NCBI RefSeq assembly: GCF_009720675.1
Contig: NZ_WNJO01000001.1
Span: forward strand, 124,001 to 188,000
Reading direction: 5' to 3'
Source of the DNA: Secundilactobacillus folii
GTDB taxonomy: Bacteria > Bacillota > Bacilli > Lactobacillales > Lactobacillaceae
Length of the DNA stretch: 64,000 nucleotides
Shown here piece by piece: positions 17,941-26,902 of the stretch (positions are counted from its first letter, which is position 1; the number at the start of each line of letters is the position of its first letter). The notes beneath the pieces were generated by a model that saw only the letters and a list, made by a program, of their open reading frames with translations, was not told where the DNA came from and ran no database searches. A program made the position numbers and the translations under genes.

Positions 17941-18555
17941 ATGTCAGATGAACAGCATAATGGTGAACTTTATTTGCCTGATAATCCTAAAATACTGAAG
18001 GAGCAGCAGTCGTATCTAGATTTAATGTACGATTATAATCGATTGAGACCATCGCAAGATGCCCAACGGCAGACCCTGCTAAAGAGAATGTTAGCAGAAA
18101 TGGGGACTGACTGTCATATTGAAGCGCCATTTTACTCCAATTGGGGTGGTCATCATGTGCACTTGGGTGACCATGTTTACGCTAACTTCAATCTTACAGC
18201 TGTGGACGACACACATATCTACATTGGCAACAACACGATGATTGGACCCAACGTCACACTTGCTACGGCGGCACACCCAGTTTCGCCGGAACTAAGAGCA
18301 GCAGCCTATCAGTACAATATGCCTATTCACATCGGGGTCAACTGTTGGCTAGGCGCAAATGTCACAATTTTACCTGGCGTGACAATTGGTGAAAATACCG
18401 TTATTGGGGCAGGAAGCGTGGTTACCAAGGATATGCCTGCAAATGTTGTGGCATTCGGAACACCATGTAAAGTCATTCGACCAATTGGTGAACGAGATAG
18501 GGAAACCTATTTCCGCGGACGTAAAATTGACTGGTCAAAATTACCACTCGATTAG
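17941..18555 (+). CDS. maa: Maltose/galactoside O-acetyltransferase family protein
   Basis: 204 residues with a left-handed beta-helix built from hexapeptide repeats (about 75-190). The pattern is visible in IGNNTMIGPNVTL, HIGVNCWLGANVTILPG and VTIGENTVIGAGSVVTKDMP. The catalytic His lies in the TAAHPV segment around residue 112. The family transfers acetyl groups from acetyl-CoA to maltose, glucose or galactosides. GGAGG precedes the ATG. The sugar substrate cannot be read from sequence. The last gene before the decayed region. Confidence 0.92.
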   Translation: MSDEQHNGELYLPDNPKILKEQQSYLDLMYDYNRLRPSQDAQRQTLLKRMLAEMGTDCHIEAPFYSNWGGHHVHLGDHVYANFNLTAVDDTHIYIGNNTMIGPNVTLATAAHPVSPELRAAAYQYNMPIHIGVNCWLGANVTILPGVTIGENTVIGAGSVVTKDMPANVVAFGTPCKVIRPIGERDRETYFRGRKIDWSKLPLD

Positions 18556-18595
18556 CAAATCATTCATAGGTAAGTTAGATTTGGTTTCCAAAGTC

Positions 18596-18607
18596 GAACA
18601 TATGTTC
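18596..18607. promoter_or_regulatory. Orphan LexA (SOS) operator
   Basis: GAACATATGTTC, with C before it, is the same perfect 12-bp palindrome found in the xerS promoter and matches the Bacillus consensus. No intact gene follows on the plus strand within 1 kb, and the gene on the other side points toward it, so the target appears to have been lost or unrecognised. Confidence 0.7.
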
Positions 18608-18721
18608 AACAATTAAAGCTTAATAAATTTACATCACAGGTTCATGACAGAAATGTAGAGGATCCGTAAAAAAATCAGTAGATTTAATTAGTATTAGTGT
18701 TTAAATAAGTAGGTTTCAAGA

Positions 18722-18755
18722 TAAACTTAATAAAATAGTACTTTTATTAAGTTTA
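18722..18755. repeat. Perfect 14-bp AT-rich inverted repeat
   Basis: Arms 18722-18735 and 18742-18755 (TAAACTTAATAAAA and its complement) with loop TAGTAC. Could be an operator or weak terminator; no T run follows. Confidence 0.7.
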
Positions 18756-18778
18756 CTAAAGTTCGCAAATTATCTTAG

Positions 18779-18818
18779 AAAGCCCCCCTGCAAGATTATT
18801 ACGCTTCAGGGGGACTTT
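18779..18818. terminator. GC-rich hairpin, probable terminator
   Basis: AAAGCCCCCCTG pairs with CAGGGGGACTTT (one mismatch) around a 16-nt loop. The T tail is short. Confidence 0.5.
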
Positions 18819-19696
18819 GATGTTGGTTTAGGCTAGCAAAAAGATGCCAGTTAACTCAAATCAGTATAAATTAGCAACTAAAACGGTGTTTTTAGTGGTT
18901 AATTCAGCACAGACGCGTTGACGTTTAAAATTGCTCTTCGTAAATAAGTGAAATACGAGCGCCACAACGCATATTTGATGAGTGCTTTAAATTATTTATT
19001 TGAAAATAAAACGCACTGACATTATCGTCTTAGAAACGTATGGGAGACACACGTTCGTCAATTCATAAGGACAGATGATCATCAACAGCCGCCAATCGTT
19101 TTCTAAGTTAACATAACTGATTAGTTCGAAACAAATTTCGTGTAGGCAATCCAGTAATTGATTCGACTGGTTAATTGAGAGGGGGAGACTTTCATTAATG
19201 ACTTAAAAGAACAGCTAATAATCAATTTCTCTCTACTTTACATAATATATATTATTCAAAGTAGACGATGAAGCCAAATAACCTGTGTTATTAATACTTA
19301 TCTTCATTGAATTATTCCAACACCCATGACATCTCTCTTTAATTTTAAAAACCACATTCTTTCTGTTTACTCTAAAGTCTAAACAAAAATCAGTGAACTT
19401 AAGCGGCCGAACCATAATCGTTAACGACCATCATTAATTATCAATACAAATTGAATACTTAAGTGAATTTTGCTGTTCTTCATATTAGTTTTTAAATCGA
19501 ACACTCGGTTAAATGTTCTTCTAAGTTTTACCGCTGTTCAACATAGGATATCGGTAGTTTTTGCGTAATTCACGCGTTATTCATCGTAATTTATAACATA
19601 AATTAACTTGGTGTTTTTTCAATCCTCAGATCCGTACTAAATCAGTTCCGTACTAAAGCTTGTTGTATCTTGGGTTTTAACTTTTCTTGATTAGAT

Positions 19697-19975
19697 ATTA
19701 AAATTCTAGGTACTGAGTACGGGCGATTAGTAACCATCAACGTTTCAGAACAAGGCACCTCAATTGATGGGAAACACGTCTCTGATACTAAGTTGCAGGA
19801 TATTGTTGCGGAATCAAGCCAAGTGATCGATTTTAAGATTCGGACTTTGGATAAGTTTCCTAAGGGCGGCATTAATTTATTTGGCCACCAGTTTGGTGAT
19901 TATCCCCAAGATATCAATGTTCGCTTCGCATATAAAAATCAGGATTCAGCACTGTTAGAAGGCTCTAAAAATTAA
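19697..19975 (+). pseudogene. 3' remnant of an unrecognised gene
   Basis: An open frame of about 93 codons follows an in-frame stop and ends at TAA 19975; it has no start codon with a ribosome site. Its product reads like real protein (GTEYGRLVTIN, IDFKIRTLDKFPKGG, FGDYPQDINVRFAYKN), alternating polar and hydrophobic residues as in a beta-rich domain. Base composition is richer in G and C than the surrounding DNA. I do not recognise the family. Probably the surviving C-terminus of a deleted gene. Confidence 0.5.
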
Positions 19976-20134
19976 TTTGGCCATTGATATAAACCTTATT
20001 TTGGCCATTTTTAAGCTAAATACCCTTTTATAAACCTGATGAAACGTTTTTTCTGGTAAAAATATCACTCATTTCTGCACGACTATCCAACTTAAATCGG
20101 TACTCAATCGTAGATCGTGTACCTGGAACAAAAC

Positions 20135-20170
20135 AAAAATTGAGTTCCCTGGACTGGGAACTCAATTTTT
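20135..20170. terminator. Strong hairpin terminator of the 4-TM protein gene
   Basis: A perfect 15-bp stem (AAAAATTGAGTTCCC and its complement) with a 6-nt loop. T runs occur on both sides, and it sits 5 bases past the stop codon of the minus-strand gene. Confidence 0.85.
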
Positions 20171-20174
20171 TAGT

Positions 20175-20540
20175 TTAACTCTTTTTAGACTCAACTTTTT
20201 GAAATTTGTTATTGAACCAAATTGCCAGTACGCCAGCAACAACACCAATCAAACTGATCAACAGTAACAGCACCATGATAAAGCCGTGATATTTCACTAT
20301 CGCGCTATACATTAACCCTAGCATCATTACCGTTGCCAGAATATTGACTAATGTTAACACGATTTTTTCGGTGGAGTTATTTCGCGACAGGTAGATTGAT
20401 ATCGCATACACACCGATGTAACTGACCACAGCCACCAGCGTTTCATAGTTGAAGTTACTTTTGACAGCAGCAATAATCAATGTGACTAAACAAAGACAAG
20501 TGGCTACAATTGCTGATGTAATAACCGTTTTCTTGTACAA
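20175..20540 (-). CDS. Small four-helix membrane protein, unknown function
   Basis: TTG at 20540 is chosen because GAGGAG lies 8 bases upstream; the GTG at 20549 directly abuts that site. The 121 residues consist of four hydrophobic helices (about 6-26, 34-54, 60-82, 86-108) and a lysine-rich C-terminal tail (KFQKVESKKS), which suggests a cytoplasmic C-terminus. No family was recognised. It is a single-gene unit with its own strong terminator. Confidence 0.75.
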   Translation of the reverse strand: MYKKTVITSAIVATCLCLVTLIIAAVKSNFNYETLVAVVSYIGVYAISIYLSRNNSTEKIVLTLVNILATVMMLGLMYSAIVKYHGFIMVLLLLISLIGVVAGVLAIWFNNKFQKVESKKS

Positions 20541-20617
20541 GACGAACACTCCTCTATAACCTATACTGGAGTCTATTATTCGTTACTTATCAAGATTTTG
20601 CAACCGGTTTTATTAAC

Positions 20618-21061
20618 TTAATGAAACAAATCTTGGTATTCACCGTAGCCGTTTTGTGCTAGCTGGTCAGCAGGAATAAACTTCAACGCCGCGCCGTTAA
20701 TGCAATAGCGAAGTCCACCAGCTTCCTGAGGCCCGTCAGTGAAGACGTGCCCAAGATGTGAAGCGGCTTTAGATGAAGTGACTTCAGTTCGAAACATGCC
20801 ATGAGAGGTATCGATATGCCGTTTAATTGATTTTTTCTCAATTGGCTTCGTAAATGATGGCCAGCCACAGCCGGCGTCGTACTTATCCAGTGAACTAAAA
20901 AGTGGTTCACCACTGACGATATCAACGTAAATGCCTGGTTGGTCGAACTGATCGTATTCGCTACTGAACGGCGCCTCAGTTGCCGCGTGTTGCGTCACTT
21001 CATACTGGGTCGTTGATAACCGGTTTTTTAGGGTTTCATCTTTTTCTACTTTTTCAGTCAA
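20618..21061 (-). CDS. msrB: Peptide methionine-R-sulfoxide reductase MsrB
   Basis: TTG at 21061, with AAGGAG 9 bases upstream, gives 147 residues, the usual MsrB size; a GTG at 21103 would add an atypical extension. Family motifs are [17 protein letters not shown] and the catalytic Cys in [10 protein letters not shown]. The enzyme reduces R-sulfoxide of methionine in proteins and protects against oxidative damage. The extra zinc-binding CxxC pairs of some MsrB proteins are not present. Confidence 0.95.
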   Translation of the reverse strand: MTEKVEKDETLKNRLSTTQYEVTQHAATEAPFSSEYDQFDQPGIYVDIVSGEPLFSSLDKYDAGCGWPSFTKPIEKKSIKRHIDTSHGMFRTEVTSSKAASHLGHVFTDGPQEAGGLRYCINGAALKFIPADQLAQNGYGEYQDLFH

Positions 21062-21138
21062 TTCAGTCAGCTCCTTAACATATTGCCAAAATAGATTGTA
21101 CACAACTAATTAACTTTATTATAGCAATCACAGTATGA

Positions 21139-22290
21139 TTAGCAACTTTTTTGAATTTTAACTACTAGTCGAGAAATATTTTCAGCAGTTCGACTTAAGT
21201 TAAATGACGCCTCTTGCAATGCATCAGATAACGCTGAAACCCCCTGAACAGTTGGGAAAATCGCATCGATACCAGAATCACCGTATAAATCATTAATTTG
21301 ACGACCAACGTTACCCGCCAGCGCAATCACCGGTGCTTGAGGGACAACCGATTTCGTAGCCTGTGCCACGCCAATTGGTGCTTTTCCAAACTGGGTCTGT
21401 GAATCAACGCTACCCTCACCGGTAAACACCAAATGAGCGCCCTTTGCCTGCTCTTTAAGGTGCGTGTATGCCACCACTACTTGCACACCCGGTCGAATAT
21501 TAGCATCGGTAAAGGCCAGCAAGCCAGCTCCAAGTCCGCCGGCAGCTCCGGCACCAGGTGTTTGAGCAACGTCAACGTGCAACTGTTGTTTCAAGACGGC
21601 CGCATAATGGGTTAGATTATGATCCAATTGATGCCGCATTTCATCGTTAGCACCCTTTTGTGCGCCGAAAACGATTGAGGCTCCCTTGGGGCCAATCAAC
21701 GGATTAGTGACGTCAGATGCAATTACCATCTCGGTGTGTGTAATTCGAGAATCAATGTGGGATGTATCAACCGTTGCTAACTGCGCTAATTGTCCGCCAC
21801 CAAAAGATAACTCATGACCCGATTGATCTAGCAAATGCACCCCAAGTGCCTGCACCATCCCCGCACCGCCATCATTAGTTGCACTGCCACCGAGGCCCAG
21901 GATGATCCGTTTAACACCGTGATCCAGTGCATCTAGTATCAATTGACCGGTACCATACGTAGTGGTGATCCTAGGATCAGCCGTTGACGCCGTTGTAAAT
22001 TGAAGGCCACTGGCCGCTGCCATTTCAATAACGGCAGTCTGATGATCGCCCAAAATACCATATCTGGCGAGGGTGACCCGGTTAAATGGGTCTTTGACTG
22101 CTGCTCGAATAAACTGACCACCCGTGGCATCTACCAGTGATTGAACGGTGCCCTCACCACCATCGGCCATGGGCACTTTGACACACTCAGCCTCAGGTAT
22201 AACTCGCTTGATACCGGTCTCAATTGCATCAGCAGCTTGTTTAGCCGTTAAACTACCCTTAAAAGAATCTGGGGCAATGACAATCTTCAC
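21139..22290 (-). CDS. glxK: Glycerate kinase
   Basis: GTG at 22290 (GGGAG 8 bases upstream) gives the typical start KIVIAPDSFKGSLTA and 383 residues. The conserved GLGGSATNDGGAGM segment lies near residue 120, and PGAGAAGGLGAGL near 260. It phosphorylates D-glycerate to 2- or 3-phosphoglycerate, feeding lower glycolysis. It is transcribed in the same direction as ppaC but a terminator separates the two. The position of phosphorylation is not resolved from sequence. Confidence 0.93.
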   Translation of the reverse strand: MKIVIAPDSFKGSLTAKQAADAIETGIKRVIPEAECVKVPMADGGEGTVQSLVDATGGQFIRAAVKDPFNRVTLARYGILGDHQTAVIEMAAASGLQFTTASTADPRITTTYGTGQLILDALDHGVKRIILGLGGSATNDGGAGMVQALGVHLLDQSGHELSFGGGQLAQLATVDTSHIDSRITHTEMVIASDVTNPLIGPKGASIVFGAQKGANDEMRHQLDHNLTHYAAVLKQQLHVDVAQTPGAGAAGGLGAGLLAFTDANIRPGVQVVVAYTHLKEQAKGAHLVFTGEGSVDSQTQFGKAPIGVAQATKSVVPQAPVIALAGNVGRQINDLYGDSGIDAIFPTVQGVSALSDALQEASFNLSRTAENISRLVVKIQKSC

Positions 22291-22314
22291 AATCAGCACT
22301 CCCTGTATTTAGAC

Positions 22315-22346
22315 AAACAAAAAGCGTCGCAGTTGACCCACAACGC
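22315..22346 (-). terminator. ppaC terminator
   Basis: On the minus strand GCGTTGT pairs with GCGACGC (two G-U pairs) around a 9-nt loop and is followed by TTTTTG. Confidence 0.7.
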
Positions 22347-22361
22347 CATTTGAACTAACTA

Positions 22362-23291
22362 TTAACCTTCAAAAGCTTCCTGAAGTGGCGGTACCACTTG
22401 CTTCTTTCGGGATACCACGCCCGGCAAACTAGCACGATCGTCTTTCAAAGTCGTCTTAAAGGCTTTTTCAACCATGTCTTTTGGTTCACCGAAGACGAAA
22501 AGTTCGGAATTACTGTCCAAAACGTTAGTTGCTAATACAAGGAACAAATCATAGCCTTCCTTAGCAGCTTCATCCTTCATGGCTTTTTTAATGCCATCTT
22601 CGCGACTAATAACGTCGTTCAGGTCAACCGTATTAATTTGGTCGATCCGAACACTCTTGCCGCCCATGGTAAATGATTTAGCATCACCAGAAACTAATTC
22701 TGCGTCGGACTTTGCTGATAAATTAGTGCCGGCTTTCAACATCTGAATACCATAAGTTTCGTAATCAATATCAGCAATTTCTGCCAAAGCCTTAACTGCT
22801 TCACGGTCCTTGTCAGTAGTGGTTGGCGACTTCAGTAAGAGCGTATCAGAAATAATTGCTGACAGCATCAAACCAGCCAATTGAGCTGGAATATCGATTT
22901 TGGCTTCTGCAAACATGTTGGTGATAATGGTGCTGACACAGCCAACGGGTTCAGCGCGGTAATACAGTGGTGCAGCAGTGTTGAAACCATTGATCCGGTG
23001 GTGATCAACAACGTGAGTCACTGTAACGTCCGCAATATCATCGGCACTTTGCTGCGGTTCGTTATGGTCGACTAACATTACTGAATCAACTTCGTTTGAA
23101 ACGGTTTTAACGACCCGTGGAGCCGGTTCGCTGAAGTAGTTCAAGACGAAGTTAGTTTCCATGTTAGGTTCGCCCAGTGCGACGGCTTCAACGTCATAAC
23201 CTAATTTTGACTGTAAATAGGCGTATGCTTTGGCTGCCACAATGGCATCAGTATCAGGACTTTTGTGCCCAAAAACAAGTTCTTTTGACAT
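22362..23291 (-). CDS. ppaC: Manganese-dependent inorganic pyrophosphatase
   Basis: 309 residues of the DHH phosphoesterase superfamily (family II pyrophosphatase). Metal-binding motifs are GHKSPDTDA at residue 8, MLVDHNE at about 72 and the DHH core VVDHHRI at about 92. The DHHA2 C-terminal domain ends in the substrate-binding SRKKQ segment. It hydrolyses the pyrophosphate made in DNA, RNA and protein synthesis. Length and motifs are complete. Confidence 0.96.
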   Translation of the reverse strand: MSKELVFGHKSPDTDAIVAAKAYAYLQSKLGYDVEAVALGEPNMETNFVLNYFSEPAPRVVKTVSNEVDSVMLVDHNEPQQSADDIADVTVTHVVDHHRINGFNTAAPLYYRAEPVGCVSTIITNMFAEAKIDIPAQLAGLMLSAIISDTLLLKSPTTTDKDREAVKALAEIADIDYETYGIQMLKAGTNLSAKSDAELVSGDAKSFTMGGKSVRIDQINTVDLNDVISREDGIKKAMKDEAAKEGYDLFLVLATNVLDSNSELFVFGEPKDMVEKAFKTTLKDDRASLPGVVSRKKQVVPPLQEAFEG

Positions 23292-23339
23292 AGACTTATC
23301 GCTCCTCAGTGCATTTAGAATTATACAATATTAATAATA

Positions 23340-24302
23340 CTATTTATTTTGCTCAATTTCCTGTAAACGAGACAAATAATCCTTAGTTTTCAGATATTGA
23401 TCAAACTGTGCTAAGAAATGTCCGATGCGTGGAATTTTATCCTTACCCGTCCGGAAGACAAAGGCTAGTTCGAAACGAATATTAGGTTCAAACCTTGCCG
23501 TCCATGTATTGTCCTGTTCACCTTGACCAACCACGAATGAATTTGGCAACGCCGTGTAAGCACCAGTCTGCTTCGAGAACTTCAGTAATTGCTCAGGAGT
23601 TGTAAACTGGGCAACACTAATTGGTAAATCAACCATGGCATTCTTGTAAGCTTCGCGCATGACGTGATTCAAATAGTAATTAGTTGGGTAGGTTGTCCAA
23701 GGCTTATTTGGCGTATCAGCAAACTTGATCCGCTTCTTCTTAGCCAGTTTTTCATCATGGTGGATAAACAGTAAGTCATCACTAATAATTTGCTTTGATT
23801 CGTATGGCTTCCAGTTCTTAATTGATTCGTCTGGTAGATACATGATGGCAAGATCGATCTGGTTATTTTCAAGTTTGTCCCAGATCTCTTTACGAGTCAG
23901 CATGTGTAAGGTGATTTTGACATCGGGATTTTCACGGTACGACTGAATCGTAAAGTCTTCAAAGACACTGTCTTCAACAGAGGCCAGCAAACCAATGTTA
24001 ATGTCACCCTGGGTAGCACTAGTTGATTGCTGAATCTCGTCGGTCGCCTGGTTGAGCACATCGTAGATCTGATGCGTTGCATCTAGCATGGTGTAGCCGG
24101 CGTCAGTTAAACGTAATTTCTTACCCACCGAGTAAAATAACCGAGCGCCAACTGTCCGTTCCAACTTTTTGATCTGTTGGGTCAAGGCCGGTTGAGTAAT
24201 GCCTAAAATTTGTGCTGCTTGAGTGTAATTCATCGTCTCTGACAACTGTAAGAAGTACGTCAGAGTCTTAGAAGAAAAGATACTTTCTTGTTTCGTTTTC
24301 AT
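23340..24302 (-). CDS. LysR-family transcriptional regulator
   Basis: 320 residues. The winged helix-turn-helix lies at about 15-75 (MNYTQAAQILGITQPALTQQIKKL), slightly further in than usual because of a polar N-terminal extension. The effector-binding domain covers about 100-305 (DINIGLLASVED). LysR proteins typically control a neighbouring operon in response to a small molecule. Here the downstream neighbour on the same strand, 48 bases away, is ppaC, a housekeeping gene, so the target is not evident. AGGAGG precedes the ATG. Confidence 0.9.
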   Translation of the reverse strand: MKTKQESIFSSKTLTYFLQLSETMNYTQAAQILGITQPALTQQIKKLERTVGARLFYSVGKKLRLTDAGYTMLDATHQIYDVLNQATDEIQQSTSATQGDINIGLLASVEDSVFEDFTIQSYRENPDVKITLHMLTRKEIWDKLENNQIDLAIMYLPDESIKNWKPYESKQIISDDLLFIHHDEKLAKKKRIKFADTPNKPWTTYPTNYYLNHVMREAYKNAMVDLPISVAQFTTPEQLLKFSKQTGAYTALPNSFVVGQGEQDNTWTARFEPNIRFELAFVFRTGKDKIPRIGHFLAQFDQYLKTKDYLSRLQEIEQNK

Positions 24303-24416
24303 GGGATAAGCCTCCTAGTAGGTTGTCCTTAATGTTTTATTATCAAAGCTATAATAACCATCTTTGACGAAATACGCAATTATTGTAATCCGAAAATAAC
24401 GAAATACTAATAAAAA

Positions 24417-26861
24417 TTAAGACAATGTTAAAGTCACCGGCTTATTCCGTAACATTTCTGGGGTTCCTTCAGATTCTGTATCCACAATAAATGACCCGTT
24501 TGAATAACGGTTGCTAAGTGGTTGTTCAGCAGGCAAAATGTCGTGCATTCGCCGTCGATCCGTAATGATTTCCAGTGGTGTCGACTCATCCTCAAGCTGT
24601 AAGAAATCAACAACTTCGTGTGGTTTAGTCTTCAGGGCATGGAGGACTTGAACGCCCTTTCTAGCTCGGCTAGTCACTGGAATTTCACTTGCTCGCATCT
24701 TCTTAAAGGCACCGCGTTGCGTGATCAAAGCAACTTGATCATCATCAGTAACAAGCTGCAGATCAACTACCCGATCACCATCGCCCAATTTCATCGAGCG
24801 AACTCCGGTAGTTCGTGCACCGTTGATTGAAACTTCAGCGACGTCATAACGTAGGGCTAACCCCAAGCGAGACATCAATAGAACTGACGTTTTAACAGGC
24901 TGTGGCAGGTACATGACCCGCACAACCTTAGTCTCCTTAGACTTCAGTTTTTCATAAACTTGAGCTCTTGATTTATAAGTTCTGCCTGGTAATAGGTTTT
25001 CAAATTCGATTCGCTTAATATAACCATCATCGGTCGCAACTAGAAATTCACCCGGAGCTTTCAAGTTGTCAAAGGCAAAGGTGGCAATAATTTGCTCATC
25101 ATCAGCTAAGCCAATTGTCTGTGAAATATGTTCACCGGTGTCTTTCCAACGGGCATCAGTAATTTCATACACTGGGCGGTAAATCAGATTACCCTTATTT
25201 GTAAACATGTAAAGGTGATCCAAGGTACTTAATTTAGCCGTAAAAATCGGGTAATCTTCATCCTTTAAACCGTTATCCTCTGGGTCAGAAGCGTTATATG
25301 AACGAACGCCACTGCGCTTTAGATACCCATCTCGACTAACGAGTACAACGACCTCTTCATCTGGAACTGTGACCTCAGTGGAGATCTTCAACGGCGAAAT
25401 TTCAGCTTGAATCTCAGTGCGACGATCGTTTCGATACTGCTTATTGATCTCGCGTAACTCTTTACGGAGCACCTTATTTAAAGCTTTCGGATCGGCTAGA
25501 ATTTGTTTATAGTTAGCAATATTAGTCGCTAACTCAGCCGCTTCCTTTTCAAGGGCGGTCACATCGGTATTAGTTAACCGATACAGTTGTAGAGCAACGA
25601 TCGCATCAGCCTGTTCTTCCGAGAAGTCATAGGTTGAAACTAAGTTGTCACGGGCATCCTTGCGGTTCTTGCTGGCCCGAATAGTGGCAATGACTTGGTC
25701 TAAAATTGACAGTGCCTTGATCAAGCCTTCGACAATGTGCTGTCGTTTGGTAGCTTTGTCCAAATCGAACTTGGTGCGCCTGGAAATGACGTCTTGCTGG
25801 TGTGCCAAATAAGAAGTCAAAATAGTCTTTAAACCAACGTGTTCTGGACGCCGGTGGTTGATGGCCACCATGTTGAAATTATAAGTGACTTGCAAATCGG
25901 TATTTTTAAACAAATAGTTCAAAATTCCCTTTGCATCAGCATCGCGTTTTAGTTCAATGGCAATCGACAGGCCTTCACGGTCAGATTCATCACGGACTTC
26001 AGCAATGCCATCAACTTTTTTCATCAACCGGAGTTCGTCGATTCGCTTAACGAGGGCGGCTTTATTCACTTCATAAGGAATCTCGCTGACCCGAATAAGT
26101 TGCTTATTACCGCGCAAATCTTCAATTTCCGTCCGTGAACGAACAACGACCCGGCCACGACCCGTTTCATAGGCCTTCTTGATGCCATCGATACCCTGTA
26201 AAATACCGCCAGTTGGGAAATCAGGACCCTTTACAAATTTCATTAAAGCGTCTAGTTCTGCTTTGGGGTGGTCCAGCAAATAAAGCAGTGCATCGATCAC
26301 TTCACCCAAGTTATGCGGCGGAATATCGGTTGCGTACCCTGCCGAAATACCAGTCGCACCATTAACCAGTAAATTCGGAAATTTAGCTGGCAGAACGGTT
26401 GGCTCGTACTCGGTATCATCAAAGTTGAGGACCATATCAACGGTTTCTTTATCAATGTCACGCAGCATTTCACCCGCAATTTTACTTAAGCGGGCCTCGG
26501 TATAACGCATTGCGGCAGGCGGATCACCATCCATCGAACCATTATTGCCGTGCATTTCGACTAATGGTTCCCGTACCTTCCAGTCTTGACTCATACGGTT
26601 CAAGGCTTCGTAAATTGAACTATCACCATGGGGGTGAAAGTTACCCATGACGTTTCCGACCGCCTTAGCAGACTTTCGAAACGGTTTATCATAGGTGTTG
26701 CCATCCTTATTCATTGCAAACAGAATCCGTCGTTGAACTGGTTTTAACCCATCACGGATGTCTGGCAGTGCCCGTTCTTGAATAATCGATTTTGAATACC
26801 GGCCGAAGCGGTCACTCATGACTTCTTCTAGTGTCAGTTCCTGAATCTTAGTTCCAGCCAC
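24417..26861 (-). CDS. parC: DNA topoisomerase IV subunit A
   Basis: 814 residues. The N-terminal breakage-reunion domain has [17 protein letters not shown] at 31 and the catalytic Tyr in AMRYTEARL. The C-terminal beta-pinwheel covers about 490-800. The quinolone-target positions are Ser81 and Glu85 (equivalents of S. aureus GrlA Ser80 and Glu84), the susceptible form. With ParE it separates replicated chromosomes. It lies 42 bases downstream of parE in the same operon. Confidence 0.97.
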   Translation of the reverse strand: MAGTKIQELTLEEVMSDRFGRYSKSIIQERALPDIRDGLKPVQRRILFAMNKDGNTYDKPFRKSAKAVGNVMGNFHPHGDSSIYEALNRMSQDWKVREPLVEMHGNNGSMDGDPPAAMRYTEARLSKIAGEMLRDIDKETVDMVLNFDDTEYEPTVLPAKFPNLLVNGATGISAGYATDIPPHNLGEVIDALLYLLDHPKAELDALMKFVKGPDFPTGGILQGIDGIKKAYETGRGRVVVRSRTEIEDLRGNKQLIRVSEIPYEVNKAALVKRIDELRLMKKVDGIAEVRDESDREGLSIAIELKRDADAKGILNYLFKNTDLQVTYNFNMVAINHRRPEHVGLKTILTSYLAHQQDVISRRTKFDLDKATKRQHIVEGLIKALSILDQVIATIRASKNRKDARDNLVSTYDFSEEQADAIVALQLYRLTNTDVTALEKEAAELATNIANYKQILADPKALNKVLRKELREINKQYRNDRRTEIQAEISPLKISTEVTVPDEEVVVLVSRDGYLKRSGVRSYNASDPEDNGLKDEDYPIFTAKLSTLDHLYMFTNKGNLIYRPVYEITDARWKDTGEHISQTIGLADDEQIIATFAFDNLKAPGEFLVATDDGYIKRIEFENLLPGRTYKSRAQVYEKLKSKETKVVRVMYLPQPVKTSVLLMSRLGLALRYDVAEVSINGARTTGVRSMKLGDGDRVVDLQLVTDDDQVALITQRGAFKKMRASEIPVTSRARKGVQVLHALKTKPHEVVDFLQLEDESTPLEIITDRRRMHDILPAEQPLSNRYSNGSFIVDTESEGTPEMLRNKPVTLTLS

Positions 26862-26902
26862 TCAAAGGACTCCTTTCTGCTGACTGTAATTTAACTTCAT
26901 TT

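Larger units (their letters stand above)
18556..20134. other. Gene-poor, decayed intergenic region
   Basis: About 1.6 kb, markedly AT-rich, without a convincing intact gene. It contains an orphan SOS box (18596), two inverted repeats (18722 and 18779) and one gene remnant (about 19700-19975). Short frames elsewhere lack ribosome sites and recognisable protein motifs. This looks like a site of gene loss. Confidence 0.65.

Noticed and set aside
19233-19415. 60-codon frame in the decayed region
   Set aside because: No ribosome site, no protein-like pattern, AT-rich chance frame.
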